This document shows positions 36,125 through 45,937 of a DNA stretch of 64,000 nucleotides, piece after piece (the first letter of the stretch is position 1; every line of letters begins with the position of its first letter). This DNA is from Flavobacteriaceae bacterium (GTDB lineage: Bacteria; Bacteroidota; Bacteroidia; Flavobacteriales; Flavobacteriaceae). The stretch is taken from assembly GCA_004762155.1 (NCBI GenBank), contig SIHP01000010.1:62001-126000 (forward strand), written 5' to 3'. The notes below the pieces were generated by a model, which saw only the letters and a list, made by a program, of their open reading frames with translations, was not told the DNA's origin and made no database searches. Position numbers and translations under genes: made by a program.

Positions 36125-37723
36125 TTAATTAAAATACTTTTTCTTAATAGCAGTTAATTTTTTTTCATCTTCAACTATTTGAAGTCCGTATTTATCGTAA
36201 AACTCCTGAAAAGTTACAAGATTATAGTCACGTTCTGCTTCTGGTATTTTTTTCATATCCACAACATGTGCATCACCAACTTTCCAAACTCCCTTAACAC
36301 CATTTTCTTTTGCAATATTAGCAGCTTCATGCATAAATAAACTTCTTTCCTTCGTTAGAAAATCTTCTAACTTTGTAGACTCTTTTCCATAATCCTCAGA
36401 TTTTTCACTAATATTTTCGAAACCTAAATGATGTTTCGCCAATATTCTACATGCCCCCTCCGCTGCTGTTGCCGTTTCTATATAATTGTCTATTCTTCTA
36501 ATCACTTCTTCAGGCTTTCTTATACTAGAAACTTTTGAATCCAAAGGTAATAACTCATTAATTCTATTCAAAGAATGACGTATTTCTATATAAAAACCAT
36601 ACACAATACCTACTGTACCTATATCTGTTTTAATAATATTTTTTAATTCTGATGGATTGTTAATTTTATAATATTTAAGTTTTTTTAACTTATCGAATTT
36701 AGATTTGATATTTTCTTCATCCTTTAATAACATCATTGACTTTTCATAAATATAGTTTTGATATGTACCAATATTTTCTTCCCGTTTATCATTATCGGCT
36801 ATACCACCAAACAATGCCCATGTTTCGTTATCTTCATCCAATTTTTCACCAGATAATTTATCTTTTAAAACTGATTTTAGAGCGCCAATTCCTCCTCCAT
36901 CTTTTCCTTTTTTTATAGACGTATAAATTGCTTGTAGTATTTTATATTCATAAGGATCTCCTAAAAAAATTTTGTCATTATATTTATGTATAAATCCTCC
37001 TTCTTCCCAATAATCTCCATAATTTTGCTGAGATAAATAAAATTCTTTTTTTCTATATTCATTAGATATATTATGGTATTCACCAACAATATTTAACGTG
37101 TCTTTTTTAAGTACTCTTTGTACTATTTTCCCTACTGAAAAAGTACTGCCTTTTGTTAATTGATTTTGTAATTGAGAACTCTTCATTTGTAATGCCTTTG
37201 CTCCCATCACATCAGCCTCTTTCTCCAATACAGCGTCATCATTAATATTCACCTTGCTTTTTAGTTGCTTTGTTGGTTGTACGCGACCTTGCTTCTGCTG
37301 TACCACATGCCAAGCTTCGTGTGGTAAGTGTTTTTCTTGGTTGGGTGCTAAATGAATATCGGTTCCTTGTGCATACGCATGTGCTTGTAATTGTGCGGGT
37401 TTATTAGAATTGTAATGTACTTTTACGTCATCCATACTAAAACCAGATAGATTTTCGATACCTGTTTTTAAGTTATCGGGTAAGCCTTTATTGTTGCTTC
37501 GAATTCGCTTGGCAAGCATATTAGTTTTTACCGGACTTTGTTTTTGTTGTATAATTGGATTATTAGCAACGCTATTTTTAATTGCGTTCTTTGCTTTTTG
37601 TTGTTGAATTACTTCGGGTCTATGATCCACAATAGTAACTGTTCCTCCAATATTGGATTCTTTTTGTTTGGGTTGTTCCGTGTTCTTTTGTAATCCTTGT
37701 GTGGCTTCTAATGGTACTTTCAT
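36125..37723 (-). CDS. eCIS cargo: DUF4157 protein with GExH...GxxH payload (cargo 2)
   Basis: A protein of about 532 residues using ATG at 37723. A start at 37777 would add 18 residues, but the chosen start matches the leader length of the 40083 gene. The leader contains ESNIGGTVTIVDHRPE. The DUF4157 core has HEAWH at about 135-139. The payload begins near 205 with LNIVGEYHN (GEYH 214-217) and ends with VWKVGDAHVVDM (GDAH 483-486) and RDYNLVTFQEF, closely parallel to the 33014 gene ([21 protein letters not shown]). Between the motifs the two payloads are strongly diverged. A TIKI/TraB/EreA-like fold is inferred from the motif pair alone. The front half is nearly identical in DNA to the other two cargo genes. 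Confidence 0.75.
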   Translation of the reverse strand: MKVPLEATQGLQKNTEQPKQKESNIGGTVTIVDHRPEVIQQQKAKNAIKNSVANNPIIQQKQSPVKTNMLAKRIRSNNKGLPDNLKTGIENLSGFSMDDVKVHYNSNKPAQLQAHAYAQGTDIHLAPNQEKHLPHEAWHVVQQKQGRVQPTKQLKSKVNINDDAVLEKEADVMGAKALQMKSSQLQNQLTKGSTFSVGKIVQRVLKKDTLNIVGEYHNISNEYRKKEFYLSQQNYGDYWEEGGFIHKYNDKIFLGDPYEYKILQAIYTSIKKGKDGGGIGALKSVLKDKLSGEKLDEDNETWALFGGIADNDKREENIGTYQNYIYEKSMMLLKDEENIKSKFDKLKKLKYYKINNPSELKNIIKTDIGTVGIVYGFYIEIRHSLNRINELLPLDSKVSSIRKPEEVIRRIDNYIETATAAEGACRILAKHHLGFENISEKSEDYGKESTKLEDFLTKERSLFMHEAANIAKENGVKGVWKVGDAHVVDMKKIPEAERDYNLVTFQEFYDKYGLQIVEDEKKLTAIKKKYFN

Positions 37724-37950
37724 TATTCTTTTATTTTTTTGATTAAAATAAATAACCCTTAAGAGGCTTTTTTTCAATATGGTTTATGTTACTATCAAAG
37801 TAGGCTTTGGTGTATTATCTCGCCTAGAATAAAAGCACTTTTATACACAAATTGCAAATCCGTGATAGCGGATTTTTATGATCTCTTTTAACACAACTAA
37901 TTATAAACTAACGCGAGTAAATGCTAGCTAGATAACCCATACTTATTTTT

Positions 37951-40083
37951 TTAAAATAACCCAAAGATTTTCTTCCTTTTGGGTTTATGACTATTATCTT
38001 TTGTAGGAATATTATAATTATTTGAAACCTCTGAAATAATATTTAGCCAATTATTCTGGTAAAGTCGATGCTTTTCATCTTTAAAAACTCTTTTAGCAAC
38101 TTCAAAATCGTATGCTGGTGGAACATGAGAAAAATTATTTGTATTTAAAGACAATGGTAAATACATGGCTGTCAAAGCTTCATTATATTTTATTTCCACT
38201 TCAAAACCTCCTTCAAATGAATCTCCTTCTTCCACATGTTTTTTACCGGAATTCGGATATTTGATAGGAACTAATAACTTCTCTTCATGATTATAACAGT
38301 GCGGCATATTACCAAACATTACAATTCCGTATTTATATAAAGTATCTGAATTAGAAACAACTACACGACCAAGAGCATTAGGAACTGGGTATATTTTCAT
38401 TCGAAGCATTTCACTATCTAAATTCAATACTTGATTTTTAATAATTGCATTTGCTATTTCTAGTAATTGAAAATCATATCGTGGTGCCATAATTGGTACT
38501 GCATTTGGATTAAATGTCCCCAATGACTCAGTATACATCCCTTCACCTCCAGAAAAAATTACGCCTTCATGGATAGAATCCATTCTATTTTGCATAAATT
38601 CATTTCTAAACCTTCCTGAAAGCGTATAAATATCTCCTCCATTAATGGTAACCTTACTTAAAATTAATGATCTTTTTTGTACTATTTTAACTGCTTTATA
38701 TTCTGTGCTATTTTCATCTAAGTTATAACCTGGAAGATATAGTAATGTATCATTACCTCCTTTTTCGAGTGTAGTTGCCATTATTCTTGGTAATGGATTT
38801 ACCATTCCACTTTTATCCCCTTTCACACTTGCCATCCAAGCTTCATAAAGATTACAGAATTCCGAGGCTTTACGAATTATTTCATGCTCTTCTATATTAA
38901 TACTCCCAGATAATTTTGGAATTCCGTAGCCAATACCATCATCCATTTCACCGGTTTTTGCTCCAGTTATTCTATCAAGATTATTATCTCCCATTTCTTG
39001 TATTTTAAGTAGCTTATTGTGCGATTTAGTTTCACCAATTGGTACAGGATATTGTATTTCCCATTCGCCTTCTGGAATTTGAGATGCTTTTCTTCCGCCT
39101 GCATGATCTCTCTGTTCTGAATCTGAAGTAACTGACCATACGATGTGATTTGATGTTGCTTTTGATAAACTGGAAACTAAATTCTTATACCCTGTATCTT
39201 TCTCATTAATAAAATCGTTTTCTTCTCTAAATTTAGTAATATCCATGCCTATATTTTCATAAGCATTCAATTCTTCTTCTGTTGTTAGTCTTTCTACAGC
39301 CAAAAATGTATTTAAATTTGTAATTCCGTAATGGATTTTATTTTCTTCAATTGTATTATATAAGTGACCAATAAGTGCTGCATCTCCCAACCCATCACTG
39401 TAGACGTGGGTATAAAGATTGAGTGTACTTGTAGGAGCGTTTTTTAACTTTTCAAAATACGTTGTAACATCTTTTTTTGTCTTTTGCTGAATTAATGGAG
39501 TATGAATAGATTTGTATTGCAACGGTATTTGATTTTGTATGGTTGTATTCATTGCCTTTTCTCCCATCACATCCGCCTCTTTCTCCAATCCTGCATCATC
39601 GTTAATACTTACTTTACTTTTTAATTGTTTGGTTGGTTTTACACGACCTTGTTTTTGTTGTACGACATGCCAAGCTTCGTGTGGTAAATGTTTTTCTTGA
39701 TTTGGTGCTAAATGAATATCCGTTCCTTGTGCATACGCATGTGCTTGTAATTGTGCTGGTTTATTGGAATTGTAATGCACTTTTACGTCATCCATAGAAA
39801 AACCTGAGAGGTTTTCTATACCTGTTTTTAGATTGTTAGGTAAACCCTTTTGGTTGCTGAGCGGAGTCGAAGTAACCATATTGGTTTTTACTAAACTTTC
39901 TTTTTGTTGTATAATTGAATTACTAGAAACTGAAGTATCTATAGCTAGTTTCATGTTTCTTTGATGAATCGCTTCAGGTCTATTATCCATAATAGCAGCT
40001 GTACCTCCTATATTGGATTCTTTCAATTTTGTTTTTACAACAGTATTTTGTTGTTCTTGAATAGCATCTTTTGCTCTTTTCAT
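37951..40083 (-). CDS. eCIS cargo: DUF4157 protein with unrelated large payload (cargo 1)
   Basis: A 710-residue protein. Its leader has KESNIGGTAAIMDNRPEA and its DUF4157 core has HEAWH at 135-139. The payload (about 205-710) starts TTYFEKLKNAP, then LYTHVYSDGLGDAALIGHL, and later holds GVIFSGGEGMYTESLG (SGGEG at 511-515) and a basic tail, KPKRKKIFGLF. The early glycine loop and the later GGEG...ES motif recall two-domain GT-B glycosyltransferases, in which that region binds the sugar nucleotide; this is a weak inference. It differs wholly from the payloads of the other two cargo genes. It is the first gene after the eCIS ATPase (131-base gap), which supports delivery by this particle. Confidence 0.72.
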   Translation of the reverse strand: MKRAKDAIQEQQNTVVKTKLKESNIGGTAAIMDNRPEAIHQRNMKLAIDTSVSSNSIIQQKESLVKTNMVTSTPLSNQKGLPNNLKTGIENLSGFSMDDVKVHYNSNKPAQLQAHAYAQGTDIHLAPNQEKHLPHEAWHVVQQKQGRVKPTKQLKSKVSINDDAGLEKEADVMGEKAMNTTIQNQIPLQYKSIHTPLIQQKTKKDVTTYFEKLKNAPTSTLNLYTHVYSDGLGDAALIGHLYNTIEENKIHYGITNLNTFLAVERLTTEEELNAYENIGMDITKFREENDFINEKDTGYKNLVSSLSKATSNHIVWSVTSDSEQRDHAGGRKASQIPEGEWEIQYPVPIGETKSHNKLLKIQEMGDNNLDRITGAKTGEMDDGIGYGIPKLSGSINIEEHEIIRKASEFCNLYEAWMASVKGDKSGMVNPLPRIMATTLEKGGNDTLLYLPGYNLDENSTEYKAVKIVQKRSLILSKVTINGGDIYTLSGRFRNEFMQNRMDSIHEGVIFSGGEGMYTESLGTFNPNAVPIMAPRYDFQLLEIANAIIKNQVLNLDSEMLRMKIYPVPNALGRVVVSNSDTLYKYGIVMFGNMPHCYNHEEKLLVPIKYPNSGKKHVEEGDSFEGGFEVEIKYNEALTAMYLPLSLNTNNFSHVPPAYDFEVAKRVFKDEKHRLYQNNWLNIISEVSNNYNIPTKDNSHKPKRKKIFGLF

Positions 40084-40214
40084 TTGAAAGTTTTTAAATT
40101 AAAAATTAAGTTCCTCAATGCAAGGCAAGTATGAGAGACTATTTAAAAAATTATTATTTTACTTTTAAAGGACAAAACCATCAGAGAAATAAATACTTAG
40201 CTAACTCTCTTCGA

Positions 40215-41597
40215 TTAACTCAATAAAATTCCTTCTTTTTGTAATTCTAACTTAATTGCCTTTTCTAGGTTTTCTTGTTGTATGGTCACCTGTTGTTTGG
40301 TAACGGCTTCTAATGTGCATTTGCGTATTACATTCATCATTAAGCCTCCTGAAATTTGGTATTTCTCTGCTATTCGCCATAAATCGATATGCTCATGTAA
40401 TGGTAGTTTTTTAGAAAAAGATTGTTTCCATAACGTATATCGTTCTTGAACACTCGGCATTTTAAATTCTATCATCGATTGGAATCGGCGTGAAAAAGCA
40501 TCGTCTATATTATCTTTTAAATTGGATGCTAATATTACTACGCCAGAAAAATCTTCTATCCGTTGCAATAAATATCCAATTTCTTGATTTCCGTATCGGT
40601 CATTCGCAGAATTCACTTGTGTTCTTTTCCCGAATAAAGAATCAGCTTCATCAAAAAATAAAATCCAATTATGGCGTTCTGCTTCATCGAATACTTTGGC
40701 TAGATTTTTTTCAGTTTCTCCGATATATTTAGAAACCGTCATACTTAAATCTATTTTATATACTTGTTGATTGGTGCTTTTTCCTAATAAAGAAGCGGCC
40801 ATACTTTTACCTGTGCCTGGCAAACCGTAAAACAAACTTTTATAACCCGGTTTTAAGCGTTTTCTTAAATCTAAATCATTTAAAATTGTATGTCCGTGAG
40901 TTAACCAGTCTCTAATTTCTTGCAAACCTTTTGCTGTAGACCTTGAAACCACTAAATCTTGCCATGCTAAACTTGTGGTAATAAGCTGTGCAGGAAAATC
41001 AGTACTATGTGTCGTTGTAAATTTTTCTCCATTTAATACATGTGGAAGGTATTCATTGGCAATTAGCCAAATGGTACTTAATAAGGGTTTGCTATCTTTT
41101 GTACTTACTGCTTTTATCACGCTTTTACGCAACAAAACAAAATTGCTCTGAAATATATACTGATAGTGCAATCGTTTTTCTATATTATCGCCCGCAAGAA
41201 TAAACATGGCGGTTTCAGCAGTTGGAATCAATCCTGAATGTTGTTCTAAAAAAATGCCTCCAAATTCACTAAAACGCCGATCATACTCTTTGTTTTTTGT
41301 GGATAATAAATCCAATAAAGCCGGCTTTAAGTGTGGCATCAATGCTAAAATAAGCACCAACCTTTCTTCAAAAGATAATTGGTGTTCTATAATGAAATTT
41401 GTATATGGAGTATTGTAATGTTCAACATCAGGTACTGATATTTCACTAATATCGTTATAGATGGTTTCGTGATTAAAATGTAAAGCAACACGAACATTAA
41501 TAACTGCTTCTAGCCAATTGAGTTCGTTATTTAAAACAGTTGCATTTTCTAAGATATTATATTCTGCTTTGGTATGTTTTAGTGTCTTTACTTCCAT
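40215..41597 (-). CDS. eCIS AAA+ ATPase (Afp15-like)
   Basis: A 460-residue protein. The N-terminal 200 residues are helical and family-specific (NWLEAVINVRVALHF). The AAA+ module carries Walker A GLPGTGKS (258-265), Walker B ILFFDEADSLFG (312-323), sensor 1 in ILASNLKDN and the arginine-finger pair SRRF (369-372). This matches the ATPase encoded near the end of Afp, PVC and AlgoCIS clusters, thought to act in particle assembly or cargo handling. It follows the tape-measure gene after 219 bases and precedes the first cargo gene. All catalytic motifs are intact. Confidence 0.9.
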   Translation of the reverse strand: MEVKTLKHTKAEYNILENATVLNNELNWLEAVINVRVALHFNHETIYNDISEISVPDVEHYNTPYTNFIIEHQLSFEERLVLILALMPHLKPALLDLLSTKNKEYDRRFSEFGGIFLEQHSGLIPTAETAMFILAGDNIEKRLHYQYIFQSNFVLLRKSVIKAVSTKDSKPLLSTIWLIANEYLPHVLNGEKFTTTHSTDFPAQLITTSLAWQDLVVSRSTAKGLQEIRDWLTHGHTILNDLDLRKRLKPGYKSLFYGLPGTGKSMAASLLGKSTNQQVYKIDLSMTVSKYIGETEKNLAKVFDEAERHNWILFFDEADSLFGKRTQVNSANDRYGNQEIGYLLQRIEDFSGVVILASNLKDNIDDAFSRRFQSMIEFKMPSVQERYTLWKQSFSKKLPLHEHIDLWRIAEKYQISGGLMMNVIRKCTLEAVTKQQVTIQQENLEKAIKLELQKEGILLS

Positions 41598-41671
41598 TTT
41601 TTCTGTTTTTTAAATTTTATTTTTAGAGGTCAGTAGATAGCTATTTATGTTTCAGTTGAAATATTATAAAA

Positions 41672-41760
41672 TGTCTGGTTGAGCGCAGTCGAAACCTATC
41701 TTTAGTTGATGTATAGTTCTCGAATTGTTTCACAAAACATCTTCAATAAAAAATATATTT
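41672..41760. repeat. Decayed dispersed repeat between ATPase and tape-measure genes
   Basis: TGTCTGGTTGAGCGCAGTC at 41672-41690 and TTCTCGAATTGTTTCACAA further on match the family seen at 13261 and 34678. It is short and non-coding. It separates the structural genes from the ATPase/cargo part and may cut or attenuate the transcript. Confidence 0.6.
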
Positions 41761-41816
41761 TCTATAAACTAGCTTCATCCATCTTCAATATGCGGCAACC
41801 TCTAAATAAATAAAAA

Positions 41817-43505
41817 CTACATCCATTCTACCATAATTAATTTTTCCATCCAAGGCAATTTTATGGCGTTAAAACTCCACGGTAACTTTTGTAATATAAC
41901 GTCGTATGTTTCCTTTTTCACCTGAACTAACCAGTGATCATCTCTTATTCTTAAGGAAGCTTGTCGTAACAAATAAGAGGCTCTAAAACCTTCTTTTGAA
42001 ATGGTTCCCCAACATTTACCATGTTGAATAATTACGTCTAAAAAATTATTTGCTATTTCTTTTTCTTCTTCTGAAGGATTATAGTGTTCTACAGGATCTT
42101 CAACAGCAATTCCACATAAAATTTTGGTTAGTGGTAATATGCCTTCAAACAATTCATTTTCATCTGAATTACATATGTAATGGAGTATGGATACTGCTTT
42201 ATTTTTAGCACCTTCATCTATAAAACATTTTTCTTCTATTACATTTAGGTTTTCAAAAAAACGTTGTAAAAAAGGCCATAACAATACCAAACCAGCATTT
42301 TCTATGGTCATAAAATCCGTTTCTTCAAATTCAAAACTAGTTTTTTCTAAGGGTAACTTTGGGGTATCTTTTACTGCCTTTTTTGTTGCTTTAACGATCG
42401 TTACTAATTGTTTGTGTATTGGTAAAAAAAGGTTACTTATAAATTCCTTTGAAAGTACAGTAGTTTTTGATATTCCTTTTTCTTGTACAATTCCTATTTT
42501 TATTTCTTTTGCTTCTACATTTTCTAGTAATTCTCTAAATTCTTTCACTAAAGAAAGGGGCAATTTATCAACTACTAGTATACGTAACTGTTCTTCTATA
42601 TTATTAAAAAAATCTTGCCAAATCTTGTGTTTACTTCGTTTGCTTTTTAATTTTTTTATTACTGTGCGTATTTGATATAGTTCTTTAAATAGTTCACCTT
42701 TATCAGTAGCTTTCTCTATAAATATGCCTAAATCTAATGCCATACGTTTTAAAACATTATTTTGTATTAGGGTTAGGATTTTCGTTTTATCTTTTGATTT
42801 CGTTTTATATCTATCTAAATTTATTTCTTTAAAAACAGCATTATAAAATATATTCGTTAGTTCGCTTTGACTGTGAGAAATGGTAGTGTTTGTATGTTCT
42901 TTTAATGTACTTTCAACTTGATGTCTTAGTTTTACGATCCTTTCAGATGAAATATTGGTCAATAACGCTATGGATTTTGATAATTGTTCTTCTGAAAAAA
43001 GAGTTACATACCGTTTTAAATACGTTGTTTTGGTAGGAAGTGTTGTTAACATATTTACAAACTCCGCCGTTGGTTGGTGTAACAAAACTTCCAGTTGTTG
43101 CTGTATAAATAGTTTTGTGTTTTTTGCCCACCAAGGCAACCTACCATGTATTAAATAATATGCGATTACTTTAAAAGGTGTTTTTTGTAAAGTACTTTTA
43201 GTTGTTATCTCTTTTGATTCATTTTTACTATTCGTTATGTTAAGCAGTGATTTATCAAAGGCTTTAGAAAACTGATTGGTAATATTCTCTAGTGATACTT
43301 GTCCTAAATCTATTGATAGGTTTTCTATTTTAACATATTCGTCTTTATTCTTAAAATGTTTATCCAACAATGAACTTATAATAGGCATAAACTGATCAAC
43401 ATACAGTTTACCAACGGCTTCTTGTGTTTCAAGGCTATTGGCATCCTTAGGCAAATGTATTTCTATGACTTGTTTATTAATTATATGTATATTGTTTCCG
43501 CTCAT
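41817..43505 (-). CDS. eCIS tape-measure protein (CIS_TMP family, Afp14-like)
   Basis: A 562-residue protein. It opens IHIINKQVIEIHLP and has VKIENLSIDLGQVSLENI near 60-75, the conserved start of CIS_TMP proteins. Near 395-460 the typical NAGLVLLWPFLQRFFENLNV ... AVSILHYICN ... LPLTKILCGI block is clear. In eCIS this protein sets tube length and plugs the tube before firing. The gene starts 8 bases after the Afp12-like gene and is part of the structural operon. Long helical, lysine-rich segments between the conserved blocks fit an extended protein inside the tube. Confidence 0.85.
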   Translation of the reverse strand: MSGNNIHIINKQVIEIHLPKDANSLETQEAVGKLYVDQFMPIISSLLDKHFKNKDEYVKIENLSIDLGQVSLENITNQFSKAFDKSLLNITNSKNESKEITTKSTLQKTPFKVIAYYLIHGRLPWWAKNTKLFIQQQLEVLLHQPTAEFVNMLTTLPTKTTYLKRYVTLFSEEQLSKSIALLTNISSERIVKLRHQVESTLKEHTNTTISHSQSELTNIFYNAVFKEINLDRYKTKSKDKTKILTLIQNNVLKRMALDLGIFIEKATDKGELFKELYQIRTVIKKLKSKRSKHKIWQDFFNNIEEQLRILVVDKLPLSLVKEFRELLENVEAKEIKIGIVQEKGISKTTVLSKEFISNLFLPIHKQLVTIVKATKKAVKDTPKLPLEKTSFEFEETDFMTIENAGLVLLWPFLQRFFENLNVIEEKCFIDEGAKNKAVSILHYICNSDENELFEGILPLTKILCGIAVEDPVEHYNPSEEEKEIANNFLDVIIQHGKCWGTISKEGFRASYLLRQASLRIRDDHWLVQVKKETYDVILQKLPWSFNAIKLPWMEKLIMVEWM

Positions 43506-43513
43506 AAATTATA

Positions 43514-45934
43514 CTAATTCATTTTAGATAAAAATGTTTTATAATTTTCTTTAAAATTTTGCATGGTAGATTCTTCTACCCATTTAGTATGTATAGTAAT
43601 ATGTACTGGTGATTCTTCTCTTATTGTATTTTCTGCAAAGCTTTTAAATGCTGGATTTTTATATCTTCCTTTACCACTTGGTAACACAAAAGTGACTTGT
43701 AATGAATAGGGATCTTTTTGTTGTTGAAGGTTGAAAAATCTACCTGCAGTTTCATTTTCTACGTATGGAATTTGAATTTCAAAACCTGTTGCCGTTGTAT
43801 TTATAATTTTATGAATTCCGTCATACGAATTTGTTCCTACAATTTTCACTTCGTTTCCAACATGAAGTTGGTGTGTTGCCTTACAAAATGTTGTATTTGA
43901 ATTTGAAGTTGCTTCAAAAGCAGTAATTGCATTGGTTAGGGTTTGATAACGAATATCTGGTGTTACTCTTTGCCAACTTATTTTTGATGTTGGTGTGAGC
44001 TGTTCCAATGCTAAATCAACTTCAAAATGAGCTTCGGTAGCACTTAAAACAGTAAAAATTCCCAGTTTTTCCCCGGCGTCATAAATTGCTATTAGCTCAT
44101 TAGGATGAAGTATTTCATTTGATAAACTACATTTTATATTTGTGGTATCTGCTACAGCTTCAAAAGTGGCGACTTCGTTTTTTTGATAATAGGTATAAAA
44201 ACTAGTGTCATTGGGCGATTGTGGTCTTAACAAAATATGTTCTATCATTAAAAAATCTTCCGCATTGCTAATGCCTAGTTTTTTTATAAGACGTTTTTCT
44301 AGTCCCGATTTTTGTTTTGCTTTTGTTGTGTAATCAAATGCTTTTCCCCTTTGTGAACTTAATAATGGATATTCCTTTAAGAATGCTATTTTATCTTGAA
44401 TTAATTTTTCTTCATGTTCAATTAAAGTATTTTCGGTATGCTGTGTTAACATGCCGTATGCAGTAAATTTTTCGCTGTAACGTGCTAACAAGTGATTCAA
44501 AAACTGATTTTTACGTTGTAAGTTTTCTACTGTTTTTTGTGAATTTTCGTTTAAATAGGCTGTATAATTTTGGGTGTTTTTTAATACATTTTCTAAATTC
44601 GTAACCTTACCTAATAACGACTGATTAAACGTAGTTGCGTAGTTGGTACTACTAAAACCAATTAACATACTAAAATTTGCTACTTGAGAAAAGTAATTTG
44701 CCAAAATTTGATCAAAAAAAGTTAAGTAAGCAACCAATTGTTTGGATTGTGCTTTTCTCTTTTTTGATGCTGTATTTGGTAAACCTGTAGTACCTATACC
44801 AAAATTTAAAGGAAACTGATTTTGAATACTATAATAATTTGCTACCGCTCTGTCTTCTCCAACACGAATAGCAATGTCTTTTTCTTCCAATCGCAGTGGT
44901 CTTTTGCTTATGGTACTTCTTATTTTAGCTTCATATAATTTAGTAATTCGATTTTTATCTATGTTTGCATCTAAACCTCCAACTTTAAATGTAAAATTAT
45001 TTAGCGTATTCGCAGCATTTAAACTAGGTGTTTTGGTTTTATCTAACGGAAAAACCCAATTTTTCACCGAATTTGTACCAGACTCAATAGAAAAATTTTG
45101 CACAGTAACTACGTGCGCTACATCCATAATTTCTTTAATCATATCGGATGCGTGAACTTCATGTTTTCTAGTGTTTTTTTGTAATTCTTCATCATCAATA
45201 AAACCATGTGTTAGGGTTGGTCCTTCAAAAATTTCGTCAATTCTTTTCCCTTTGGCTTGTAACTCTGGTAGCGTGTAAAATGGTATGCCTGGCGACAAAT
45301 TCAAATGCAAACGGTATAATATATCTACGACTAGCTGATTAATATCATCTGAGTTATCAGAAATTTCAATAGTGCCACCAAAAAATAGTTCTTGTTTGTT
45401 TAATACTACTACTTCATCAAAATCTTCACACACCCCCCTTGTTGCCTGTAATTTTCCGTTAACATTTTTTGCCAAGTTGAGGGTACTGTAAGCTACATCA
45501 TCTTTTTCTATCACTACTTTGTAAAGTCCTTTTACTAAAAGTGGCGCTTCATTAATTTGGTGTTTTACTGCACTTTTTGTAACTTTTTCTATCCAAGCAT
45601 TCTTTACACCTTCAGTATCAATAATAATTTTTCTATAATCTAATAACGTTACCGGATTGGTCGTAAGTATGGTTGCCGGACTGTATAATTCTTTATAAGC
45701 TTCTTCATTATTGCCTAATAAATCTGTAATACTATAATCCAAACGATATGCTAAATCTGTAATGGCATAACAAACTTGTTCTAAAATAGCAATCCCAGGA
45801 TCATGTTCGTTGTGATCTGTCCAACGATTACCACTTAATTCTTGTATAGTTTTGATTCCTTCTTCTAAAAGAAAATCGTAACTCAACGCAGTATCTTTGG
45901 GCAATTCTTTTGGTATGGTTATAGGATCATTCAT
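43514..45934 (-). CDS. eCIS baseplate protein, Afp12-like
   Basis: An 806-residue protein. The N-terminus LSYDFLLEEGIKTIQELSG ... DHNEHDPGIAILEQVCYAITDLAYRL is the conserved opening of Afp12-type wedge proteins. The middle contains HILLRPQSPND and a small beta-rich insert with repeated LxVGxEVKIVGT-like strands. The C-terminus ESPVHITIHTKWVEESTMQNFKENY is also family-typical. It should form the outer baseplate together with the Afp11-like protein. The fibre gene starts 3 bases upstream of it and the tape-measure gene follows after 8 bases, so the reading frames are tightly packed. Confidence 0.85.
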   Translation of the reverse strand: MNDPITIPKELPKDTALSYDFLLEEGIKTIQELSGNRWTDHNEHDPGIAILEQVCYAITDLAYRLDYSITDLLGNNEEAYKELYSPATILTTNPVTLLDYRKIIIDTEGVKNAWIEKVTKSAVKHQINEAPLLVKGLYKVVIEKDDVAYSTLNLAKNVNGKLQATRGVCEDFDEVVVLNKQELFFGGTIEISDNSDDINQLVVDILYRLHLNLSPGIPFYTLPELQAKGKRIDEIFEGPTLTHGFIDDEELQKNTRKHEVHASDMIKEIMDVAHVVTVQNFSIESGTNSVKNWVFPLDKTKTPSLNAANTLNNFTFKVGGLDANIDKNRITKLYEAKIRSTISKRPLRLEEKDIAIRVGEDRAVANYYSIQNQFPLNFGIGTTGLPNTASKKRKAQSKQLVAYLTFFDQILANYFSQVANFSMLIGFSSTNYATTFNQSLLGKVTNLENVLKNTQNYTAYLNENSQKTVENLQRKNQFLNHLLARYSEKFTAYGMLTQHTENTLIEHEEKLIQDKIAFLKEYPLLSSQRGKAFDYTTKAKQKSGLEKRLIKKLGISNAEDFLMIEHILLRPQSPNDTSFYTYYQKNEVATFEAVADTTNIKCSLSNEILHPNELIAIYDAGEKLGIFTVLSATEAHFEVDLALEQLTPTSKISWQRVTPDIRYQTLTNAITAFEATSNSNTTFCKATHQLHVGNEVKIVGTNSYDGIHKIINTTATGFEIQIPYVENETAGRFFNLQQQKDPYSLQVTFVLPSGKGRYKNPAFKSFAENTIREESPVHITIHTKWVEESTMQNFKENYKTFLSKMN

Positions 45935-45937
45935 CGT

